Below are positions 1 through 8,365 of a DNA stretch of 64,000 nt, piece after piece (position 1 is the first letter of the stretch; each line of letters begins with the position of its first letter). The stretch is taken from the NCBI RefSeq assembly GCF_003945595.2, contig NW_024104441.1, positions 186,001-250,000 on the forward strand. Direction: 5' to 3'. The stretch comes from Pipra filicauda. Taxonomy: Eukaryota; Chordata; Aves; Passeriformes; Pipridae. Under the pieces are notes generated by a model, which made no database searches, was not told the DNA's origin, and saw only the letters and a program-made list of their open reading frames with translations. A program made the position numbers and the translations under genes.

Positions 1-391
1 CCTTGCTCAGCTTCAGGAACCGCCGGTCGCCTTTCTTATCCTGCCAGTCTGTCAGGATCTGGAAGAGAGTTCATGTCCCATCAGGTCCCATGCCCGGGAC
101 TGGGCAGGGCCAGGCCGGGGGCAGCCCCTGGACGAGAAGGAGCGGGACAGGGAGCCTGTCCCTGACCCTACACAGTCCCAGCACCTGTGTCTCGGCCTCC
201 AGGACGCGGAGGCGGCGGCTGGCGGAGGAGAGTAGCGTCTCCAGCTCCAGCTGCAGTGTGTCCAGCTCCTCGATGCCGATGCCGTCATCTTCCGAGCGGG
301 CCTGCACGGCCGTGTACCGGGGGCACACCTTCACGTGGTCCACCGACTTGAAGTCGTGGAACTGCAGCGGGCAGTCCTTCAGCTCGCTCAT
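1..391 (-). CDS. TADA3: TADA3, transcriptional adaptor 3, 5' end (partial)
   Basis: Two minus-strand exons are visible. The first coding exon runs from the ATG at 391 down to 185 (207 bp, phase 0), begins MSELKDCPLQFHDFKSVDHV, and ends before a GT donor at 184-183. The next exon starts at 58 after an AG acceptor, reads ILTDWQDKKGDRRFLKLSK, and leaves the window at base 1. These are residues 1 to about 88 of TADA3, which is about 432 aa in mammals; the rest lies outside. TADA3 is a nuclear scaffold of the SAGA and ATAC histone acetyltransferase complexes and links the GCN5/PCAF-TADA2 module to activators. The gene is head-to-head with ARPC4 across about 670 bp of CpG-rich DNA. The identification is strong because both exons are nearly identical to the mammalian protein. 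Confidence 0.95.
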
Positions 392-600
392 GGCGGCGGA
401 CACCGGGCACCGGGGGGCTCCGGGGGCACCGAGCGGCGCTGGGGACAGGGGAACCCGGGGGAGAGGGGGGCGGATCGGGGGGCTACGGGGGGCCGGGGAG
501 CATCGGGGCTGTGAGGGATCCGGGCGCAGGATCACCGGGGGGAACCTGGAGGAATCACTGGGGCGCTGCGGGGACCCGGGGCGGGATCACGGGGTGGGCT

Positions 601-690
601 CACGGGGCGGGATCCCGGAGTGAGATCCCGGGGTGGGTTCACGGGGCGGGATCCCGGGGTGAGATCCCGGGGTGGGCTCACGGGGCGCGG
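601..690. repeat. 39-bp minisatellite in the TADA3-ARPC4 promoter
   Basis: The string CACGGGGCGGGATCCCGG recurs at 601 and 640, and its first part again at 679, giving an exact 39-bp period. More degenerate copies extend upstream to about 520. The unit is G-rich on the plus strand. Confidence 0.75.
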
Positions 691-830
691 CGGGGACGCG
701 GAGGGGGGGGCCCCGGGCCTGGGCCGCGCGCCCCTTCCGGCCCTGCGGCCGCCCCGCCCCTCGCCGCCCATTGGCCGCGCCGCGCCCCGCGCCGACGCTC
801 ATTGGCCCAGCGTGCCCTCCATCTCCCTGC

Positions 831-840
831 CCTAATATGG
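831..840 (+). promoter_or_regulatory. CArG box (SRF site) upstream of ARPC4
   Basis: CCTAATATGG is an exact match to CC(A/T)6GG, the serum response factor consensus. It is followed within 230 bp by the ARPC4 start codon. Many actin-cytoskeleton genes are SRF/MRTF targets, so regulation of ARPC4 by this site is a reasonable inference, but binding is untested. Confidence 0.6.
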
Positions 841-1060
841 AAGAGCTGACAGGCGCGTACCAAGTGTGGCGCGGCGCGGGGGGAGCCGCGCCGGCTGTCG
901 CCGCCGCCACCCCGCTCCGCGCCGCGGGGGGGCCGGGCCGCAGGGCGGGAGCTCTCTGTCCGCACCCCCTCCCGCCCGCCGCAGTGGGAGGTGCCGCGCA
1001 TCCCGGAAGAGGTGATCGGCTACTTCCGCCTGCCGGGACCGGAGCGCCGCCGCCACCGCC

Positions 1061-2842
1061 ATGGTAGGGTGGGGGAACCGGGATGGGCGGGGGGACGGCA
1101 CTGGCACCGGGACTGGCAGCGGCACTAGCAGCGGCACTAGCAGCGGCACTAGCAGCGGCACTAGCGGGGGGTGATCGGGACCCGGGGGCTGCGGGTCGGG
1201 GGCTGGCGCACAGGGCGGGACCCGGGAGCAGACGGTCCCCGGAGCGCGGTCTGACGGCACCGCCGTGTCCCCGCAGACCGCCACGCTGCGCCCGTACCTG
1301 AACGCGGTGCGCGCCACGCTGCAGGCCGCGCTGTGCCTGGAGAACTTCTCCTCGCAAGTGGTGGAGCGGCACAACAAGCCCGAGGTGGAAGTCAGGTAGG
1401 GGGAGGGGGATACCGGGGGAGCCCTGCGGAGCCCCCGCTGCCCGCCCCGGGGGACGCGGGCCGGTCTCTGCCCTGCTCCGGGCACCCCCTGGCCCTCGGG
1501 CACAGCGCTGGTGCCGGCAGGGAGCCGGGGAGCTGCGGGAAGGAGGAGGGGATCCAGCTTGGGGACGAGGGAGGGACGTCCTCGGGGGGCGGGAAGCATC
1601 CTGCAGCAACCCCCCCCATCTCTGTGATCCCCGCGGCTCCGCTTCCCTATACCTCGCAGTGAATGCTGCCTTCTGAGTCACCCCTGCCCTTCCTCTGCAG
1701 GAGCAGCAAAGAGCTGCTGTTGCAGCCGGTGATCATCAGCAGGAACGAGAAGGAGAAGGTACTCATCGAGGGCTCCATCAACTCCGTGCGTGTCAGCATC
1801 GCTGTGAAGCAGGTGAGGGGGCGTGGGCAGGGGCTGGCAGCTCCTGCCTCGGAGGAAGCCTCACTTCCCTTTTCTCTCCCCAGGCCGACGAGATCGAGAA
1901 GATCTTGTGCCACAAATTCATGCGCTTCATGATGATGAGGGCTGAAAACTTCTTCATCCTGCGCAGGAAGCCCGTGGAGGTGAGGGGGCAGAGAGGGGGC
2001 AGAGCAGCCCCCAGCTATGCTCCTGGCACTGGGAGGGTGTCCAGGGCAGAACTGGGATGTGAGGTTGCATGTCAGTGACTTGGGTGCTGATCCCCAGGGC
2101 ACTTCTCTCTTTCCCAGGGCTACGACATCAGCTTCTTGATCACAAACTTCCACACGGAGCAGATGTACAAGCACAAGTTGGTGGACTTTGTCATCCACTT
2201 CATGGAGGAGATCGACAAGGAAATCAGCGAGATGAAGCTCTCTGTCAATGCCAGGGCCCGCATTGTGGCAGAGGAGTTCCTCAAGAATGTGAGGCTCTGG
2301 AATGGGAGGGGGCAGGTCCCTGATTTTGGGAGTGGGGTGTGGCACTCAAAGCCACTGTGACCCTTGTGCCCAGAGCCCCCCTGTCACCTCAGTGGGGACA
2401 GCGGTGACATTCTACCCAAGGACCATCTTGGGAACAGAGAGGGGAGGGTGCCAAGGGTACTTGTACCTCCTTTCAGAGAATGACACAATTTCTCAGTTGG
2501 AAGGGACCCACAGGGATCAGCCAGTCCAACCCTTACCCTGCACAGGACACCGCAACAATCCCACCATGTGTCTGAGAGTGTTGTCCAAACACTTCTTGGA
2601 CTTTGTCAGGCTTGGTGCTCACGAAGTGCCAGTTTTGAGACCCCGAGTGTGCTCAGGGGCAACAGCAGCCTTGGAGTCTCAGGTCCTTTCGGTGGATGCT
2701 GTGATGGATGTGCAGTGCCTGGGGGAGGCAGCGGGAGAAGCTGAGTGTGGATCTCTGTGAGCACCACGCGGGTGCCAGGAGGGTGGTGAGTGCCCCAGGC
2801 AGGGACTGACAGCTGTGTGTCTTCTCTCCTTTCCAGTTTTAG
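1061..2842 (+). CDS. ARPC4: ARPC4, Arp2/3 complex subunit 4 (complete, 6 coding exons)
   Basis: Coding exons are 1061-1063, 1277-1395, 1701-1812, 1884-1979, 2118-2288 and 2837-2842, all with GT-AG junctions. They total 507 bp and encode 168 aa, exactly the known ARPC4 length. The protein starts [20 protein letters not shown] and ends FLKNF. The first exon contributes only the ATG codon and the last only Phe plus stop. ARPC4 (p20) forms a core heterodimer with ARPC2 in the Arp2/3 complex, which nucleates branched actin filaments in the cytoplasm. The sequence is almost invariant across vertebrates. Intron 5 contains a CR1 LINE remnant. No canonical AATAAA is obvious after the stop. TTLL3 follows in the same orientation about 0.8 kb downstream; read-through transcripts of this pair are known in human. 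Confidence 0.97.
1119..1166 (+). repeat. 12-bp tandem repeat in ARPC4 intron 1
   Basis: About four near-perfect copies of CGGCACTAGCAG lie just inside intron 1. No function is implied. Confidence 0.8.
2478..2640 (-). mobile_element. CR1-type LINE 3' fragment in ARPC4 intron 5
   Basis: The stretch has the layout of an avian CR1 3' end read in reverse complement: a 'cagttggaagggaccca' segment, then 'gtccaaacacttctt' and 'gtcaggcttggtgct'. It is truncated and diverged, with no coding capacity. It is the same family as, but a different subfamily from, the copy at 47.9 kb. Boundaries are approximate. Confidence 0.8.
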
Positions 2843-3652
2843 GCCGTGGTGCAGGACCCCGTGGCTCCCCCGTGCTTGTGCCCGCCGGGCACCGTGCCTG
2901 TGCCTGCTCCTGCTCCCTGAGAACGGCCGGGCCGGGCCGGGCCGGGCCCCACCTGCCCGTCTTTGGGCGGGGCGGCCGGGTGGGAGCAGCCCCCGCTTGC
3001 GGCAGCGCGCCCCGGTGCTGCCATTGTCTCGTCTTGTTTTTTTAAACGGTCTCGTTTGCTGTATCCACCGCCTCCGACTCCTCCCTCCCGCCGCACCGGG
3101 GGATGGGGGGACCGCGGCCGGGGGGAGGGGGTGCAGCTCATGGAATGAGAAGAGCGTGAAACTGGAGGAGTGCAGCACCATGGCAACAGCAAACGTTGAT
3201 TGATGGTGTCGGGGAGGACCATTGGGGCAATGGGGGGATATGAAAGGACTTGAAGGGGGCCTGGGGGCACCAAGGGGCTTGAGGGGGTCCTCTGGGTGTG
3301 AGGCACAAAAGGGTTTGTGGGGGGTGTGCGGTCTGAGGGGGGGGGCAGGAGGCTGTGGGCACAGGGGGCTGTTTATCCCCCCTTGAGGGCAGTAGAGCCA
3401 CTGTGGGGGCTGGGGCTGTGACGTTACAGCACTGCTGGGGGTGGGGGGGAGCCACATCCTGCACTTTGACATTGCAGTGACACTGGGGTTTGGGGGCCAC
3501 AGCCTGCATTTCGATATCAGTGGTGCTGGGGCTGAGGGGCCAATCCTGCACTGGGCACCTGCTCCAGTCCCCAGCAGGACAGGGGACTAGGATGACCTGC
3601 TTGGCACAGAGGAGGCAGAGCCACCCACAGCTCCCCTCGCTCTTAGGCTACC
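2843..3652. other. ARPC4 3' flank and TTLL3 5' flank, no additional gene
   Basis: The first part (to about 3200) is probably ARPC4 3' UTR and includes a short CCGGG run near 2931 and a T-rich tract near 3038-3045. From about 3220 to 3600 the plus strand is G-rich with loosely repeated 'ggggctgtgg' phrases. No conserved exon or canonical poly(A) signal was recognised. The TTLL3 promoter and any noncoding exon are presumably here. Confidence 0.5.
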
Positions 3653-6600
3653 ATGGAACAATGTAGCACAGAGAGCAGCACTGCAGGCACACAGCCCCCC
3701 AGCCAGGGGCAGCGCTGGAGCAGGGGACACCCCAGCAGTCCCCGGGCCCAGCAGGCTGGGGACAAGGGTACAGTAGGACGTCCTGGGGCTGTGCAGGGCA
3801 CTCGGGGCGCTGGTGCAAAGCCTGGCAGGTCAGACAATGCCATGTCAGGGGCCCCAGGCTCAACCAGGCAGAGGCAGGCGGGGCAGCGCCCTCTCCCTCA
3901 CTCTGCCCCACCCCGTGCTGGGGACACGGGGCCAGTGAGCTCAGACGGGGCTGTGCTCACACGGCTGGCATCAGCCACCACCACCAGCCACCAGGATGGC
4001 CACCAGTGCTGGCTTGACCTTGAGCTCCTCAAGAAGGCCAAGCTGCATGTGGAGACAGCCATTAAGGTTAGGGGCCTGATTTCACACCTCCCCAAATGCG
4101 ATGTGCTTGGCTTTATTGCATGTCTGGCTCAGGAGAGCTGAGCTGGAGGGACCAGGACTGGGGCAGGCTGAGCCCTCTGGTCTCTGTGCAGGAGAAGAAG
4201 ATCTTCATGGTGCAGGGCCCCTACCCCACCATCCGCAAGCTGCTGCGGGCCCGGGGCTGGGTGGAGAGGAAGCCCCCCAGCGTGGGCAGACAGCTGGAGC
4301 AGCATCGTGGCAACCAACAGAAACAGCAGCTGGAGAGAGAGGCAAGGGAGGATGGCGAGGAGCAGGGGGAGGCAGTGCTGAACCCACGTGGTGGGGCACG
4401 GCCTGCCCTGGAGATCACAGAGCTGCTGCACTCCCCTTGGCCACCCACTGAGGAGGAGGAGGAGGAAGAGGAAGAGCAGTGCGAAGAGGACCCCAGTGGC
4501 ATCCATGACCTCATGGTTAGCTGAGAGGGCTGAGCTCTGCCACAGCTCCCAGCACCCTTCCCTGGGACTCCCAGGCATGGGGCACACCCTGGGATGGGGG
4601 CTCCATGTCCCACGCTGGTCCCTTCCCTCACAGTCCTACCTGGTGCGGCACCGAGTGCCAAACTTCATCTGGGCCAGCTACCTCGGTGCTGTTGACCCTC
4701 GGCTGCTGGAGCAGGACCATGTGGTGAACCACTATGCCCGAGTGGGTGCCTTCACCACCAAGGTGGGAACCCGGAGCCCTTGGAGAGGGGGGGACACGAG
4801 AGGTGGGTTCACTAGGGACTGACAACCTTCTCTAAACAGGAGGGGCTGTGCCTCAGCCTGCAAAACCTGCCCTGGATCGAGCAAGCAGACCCCAACACCT
4901 TCTTCCCACGGTGCTATCGGCTGGGGACCACAGATGAGCGGCAAGCCTTCATCGGTGAGCAGAGGGGTGCTGCCCTCCTGTGCTCCCACTCTTCCCACAT
5001 CCTGTGCAGGACTGACTGGGGACAATGCCTCCCTCTTGCAGACGATTTCCGCCTGACAGCAGCTCGCAGTCTGCTCAAACTGGCCCTGGAAGAGGCTGGG
5101 GACAGGCTGATGGGGACTGAGCAGCCCCCGAGCTCTGACAAGGGGCCAGGTGAGTGCATGGAGCTGATGGCAGGGACATGTCCGGGGGCTGAGCTTGGAG
5201 GCTGAGTCTCTGCTAGTGGCTGTGGCCTGGGATCCCCTGCTCCCTCCCATAAACCCACCTTATGGGTGCTCTGCCCCCCACCCCATCCCCATGCTACCAA
5301 AGCCACAGGTCCCAGAGGGAGGCTCTGTGCTGCTCTGGCTCCAAGGCTGGCACATTAGCCATGTCTCTCACCCCATGCCATCCAAAGCAGGGACAGGATC
5401 TCCCCTGTACCCCCAGCTGGTGGAGGAGGCCCTGGAAGTCTGCGAGCAGCACCTGGGTGTTCTGGGGCACCAGGACATTGACAGGGGCACCCCGTTCCCC
5501 TGCAGGACATGCATTGACTGGGACCGCTTCCTGCAGGATTACTACTGTGTGGCACAGTGAGTGCGGAGTGGGACAGGGGGCAGGGGACACTGTGGTGGGG
5601 CTGGTGCTGAGTTCCCCATGTCTCCCCACAGTGAGGGGGCCGGGCTGGTGCTGAGTGGGGCACAGCGGGAGCGGTGCCAGGACCTGCTGCGGCGCCTGGC
5701 GGAGCAGCTGCCGCAGTTCAGCATGGAGGGCAAGCTCAACGTCTGGATCCTCAAGCCTGGTGCTGAATCCCAAGGCAGGGGTAAGGCTGGGGGAAGTGGG
5801 GGACACACACAGGCTCCCCACCGAGGAGGGGTCCCACCATCATTGTGCCTCTGTTCCCCAGGCATCGTCTGTGCGACGCGGCTGGAGGAGGTGCTGCGGC
5901 TGGCGCGGGGCTGCACAGCCCCCTCGGTGCAGGAGGGCAAGTGGGTGGTGCAGAAGTACCTGGAGCGGCTGCTGACCATCTTCGGCACCAAATTCGACAT
6001 CCGTCAGTGGTTTGTGGTGACTGACTGGAAGCCGCTGACCGTCTGGTTCTATGGAGACTGCTACCTGCGCTTCTGCTCCCGGCCCTTCTCCCTGCACTGC
6101 CTGGAGCGGTGAGTGTCCCCCAGCCTGACCCCAGCTCCCCAGACTGACCCCAGCCCCCCAGACTGACCCCAGTACCCCTCTCCCCACCCCAGTGCCAGGC
6201 ACCTCTGCAATGTCTCCGTCCAGAAGTGGTACAAGACATCACCAGACCAGGACCCCCGCGTGCCCTCTGACAGGGTCTGGTCCAGCAAGCAGTTCCAGGC
6301 ATACCTGGCATGGCTGGGGCAGGCAGATGCTTGGCATCAGGTGATAGTGCCTGGCATGAAGGCGGCAATACTGAGCGCCCTACGTAGCGCCCAGGACCAG
6401 GTGGGCTTCCGCAAGAGCAGCTTTGAGCTCTATGGGGCCGACTTTCTCGTGGGGGAGGACTGCCAGCCCTGGCTGCTGGAGATCAACTCCTGCCCCACCA
6501 TGAGCCCCTCCTCAGCTGTGACCCGACGACTCTGCGCCAATGTCCAGCGGGACACGCTGCGCCTCGTGCTCGACCGCAAGGACAACCCCACCTGCTCCAT

Positions 6601-7867
6601 TGGAGCCTTTGAGCTCATCTACAAGGAGGTAGGCTGGGGAGCTGGGGGGCAGGCACACCCTGGGCACCCCAAGTCCCCACTCCCTGCTGTGTCCCCACTC
6701 CCTGCTGTCTCCCCACAGGCAGCTATGCCCAGGCCTCTGTCCGGGCGCGTGAAGCTGATAGTCAAAGGCTGTTCCCTGAAGAAGTGCTGGTCCGCACAGC
6801 ATCAAGCCCAAGTCAAGCCCCCTGCCACCGTGCCCAGTGCCACCCAGCACCCTGTGCCCCCAAGGGTCAGAGACACCCAGGTGCCCCAGCGAGCACAGCA
6901 ACAACCCCCCACCACTGTGCCCAGTGCCCCCAGGCTCCCCGTGTCCCCAGGGGCCAGAGACACTCGTGTACCCAAGCGAGCACAGCATCAACCCCCCACC
7001 ACTGTGCCCAGTGTCCCCAGGCTCCCCATGTCCCCAGGGGCCAGAGACACTCATGTACCCAAGCAAGCACAGCATCGATGCCCCACCACTGTCCCCAGTG
7101 CCCCCAGGCTCCCCGTGTCCCCAGGGGCCAAAGACACTCGTGTACCCAAGCGAGCACAGCATCGATCCCCCACCACTGTGCCCAGTGTCCCCAGGCTCCC
7201 TGTGTCCCCAGGGGCCAAAGACACTCGTGTACCCAAGCGAGCACAGCATCAGCCTCCCACCACTATGGCCAGTGCCCCCAGGCTCCCCGTGTCCCCAGGG
7301 GCCAGAGACACTCGTGTACCCAAGCGAGCACAGCATCGATGCCCCACTGCTATGGCCAGTGCCCCCAAACTCCCTGTGCCCCCAAGGGCCAGAGACACCC
7401 GGATGCCACAGCAAGCACGTCATCAACCCCCCACCACTGTGCTCAGTGCCCCCAAGCTCCCTGTGCCCCCAGGAGCCAGAGACACCCAGGTGCCCAAGCC
7501 CAGAGCAGCAACAGGGAAGCTGCCTCCTCCATGGCAATGGTGCTGCCCCAGCTCTGGCCCCTCAGCACTGCCACAGCCCTGGAGCCGCTCTGCTGGGAGC
7601 CAGGGGCTGTCATGGCTCTGTCACCCACACAGGCAGCCCCAGGCTGCTCAGCCCCTGATCAATGTCTGTCCCCTGGATAGGGTGCCCATGCTGCTGCCCT
7701 GGGGAGCCCCCAGCAACCCCTGGCTAGCCCTGGGCTGTGTCCCCTCCTTCCCTCCTGCCAGGCCACCGCGCCTACCTCTGCCTCCACAGATCATTGACAC
7801 CCCTAGCCCAGAGCAGAAGCATATGGCAGTTCCCAATGGGACACAGAAGTGTGTCCTGGGATACTGA
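3653..7867 (+). CDS. TTLL3: TTLL3, tubulin monoglycylase (10 coding exons)
   Basis: Predicted exons are 3653-4066, 4192-4515, 4634-4762, 4840-4954, 5042-5149, 5391-5556, 5632-5780, 5862-6108, 6193-6628 and 6719-7867, about 1078 aa. Family matches start at [15 protein letters not shown] and continue through the TTL catalytic core. That core has [16 protein letters not shown] (ATP-grasp nucleotide loop, about aa 455), [19 protein letters not shown], and [12 protein letters not shown] with the Glu/Asn metal-binding pair near aa 646. TTLL3 adds the first glycine to glutamate side chains of tubulin in axonemes and cilia. The start at 3653 has a good Kozak context, but the first ~120 residues do not resemble the human N terminus, so the true start is uncertain. 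Exon 2 encodes a run of nine glutamates. Exon 10 carries a 29-residue tandem repeat and may hide one more small intron (about 7677-7790). Confidence 0.9.
6815..7497 (+). repeat. 87-bp coding minisatellite in the TTLL3 tail
   Basis: About eight copies of an 87-bp (29-codon) unit lie in frame with TTLL3, roughly residues 728-956. Each unit reads approximately [20 protein letters not shown] followed by RVPKRAQH and one variable residue. The central copies are nearly identical, while the first and last are diverged. Because 87 is a multiple of three, other frames and the opposite strand also stay open through the array; those are shadows. The unit is Pro-, Arg- and Lys-rich and predicted disordered, so it may aid microtubule binding, but that is inference. 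Confidence 0.9.
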
Positions 7868-8360
7868 GACATTCCCAGGAGGGGACAGCACCCTGCCCAT
7901 CCTTACTAGGCCGGCATGGCAGCATTTGGCTCCCTCCCACTGCAGTGCACCCCTACTGCTGTGTCATGGTCCTCACTTCATCCCTCATATGCACTTCAAA
8001 ATACTTCTGCGATAAAGAGCCTGGTTTGGACCTTCTGTGTGTGCAAGTTGTGGGCTGCCCCCGGGATGGGGCTGCAGGCAGGAACTGGGGTTGCTGGGGC
8101 ACAGAGCAGGCAGGAAAAGCTGCCTCTGCTCCTGCCTGCCTGCAGTCACCCCTGCCAGACACAGCAGGGGCAGACATGCCAGACACCACCTCTCGTGGCG
8201 GTGATGCCGCTGCGCCCTGGCACTGGGAACCAGGCTGGGCACAAAGGGGTGGCAGGGCTGGTGCCCCCGGCAATGCCAGGGGCACAGTGGGGGGAAACAC
8301 ATCCTGTGTGTGACAAGAAAAGAACTGGGTGTTGAGCCACCCCAGCTGCAGGTGGGGATT
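7868..8360. other. Convergent 3' flanks of TTLL3 and RPUSD3
   Basis: This interval holds the 3' UTR of TTLL3 (plus) and the 3' flank of RPUSD3 (minus). No AATAAA is seen for TTLL3; a weak GATAAA variant occurs at 8011-8016. The RPUSD3 signal is ATTAAA overlapping its stop codon, so its 3' UTR should be very short. No other gene is visible. Confidence 0.55.
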
Positions 8361-8365
8361 TTAAT
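8360..8365 (-). terminator. ATTAAA poly(A) signal overlapping the RPUSD3 stop codon
   Basis: On the minus strand the end of the gene reads CAT TAA AA, so the hexamer ATTAAA (complement of 8360-8365) contains the TAA stop at 8363-8361. Cleavage would normally follow 10-30 nt downstream, giving an almost absent 3' UTR. Confidence 0.5.

Larger units (their letters stand above)
392..1060. promoter_or_regulatory. Bidirectional CpG-island promoter between TADA3 and ARPC4
   Basis: This GC-rich interval separates the divergent ATGs of TADA3 (391, minus) and ARPC4 (1061, plus). On the ARPC4 side it holds two ATTGG motifs (inverted CCAAT boxes, NF-Y type) at 770-774 and 801-805, then a perfect CArG box at 831-840. 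There is also a CCGGAAG ETS-type site near 1003. No TATA box is obvious. The TADA3 side contains a 39-bp minisatellite. Transcription start sites cannot be read from the sequence. Confidence 0.7.

Noticed and set aside
587..1681. A 364-codon minus-strand frame across the ARPC4 start region
   Set aside because: It overlaps the promoter minisatellite and ARPC4 exon 2 in antisense and has no recognisable domain.
6512..7537. A 341-codon minus-strand open frame through the TTLL3 repeat
   Set aside because: The 87-bp repeat is a multiple of three, so every frame stays open; the antisense product is a low-complexity shadow of the TTLL3 tail.
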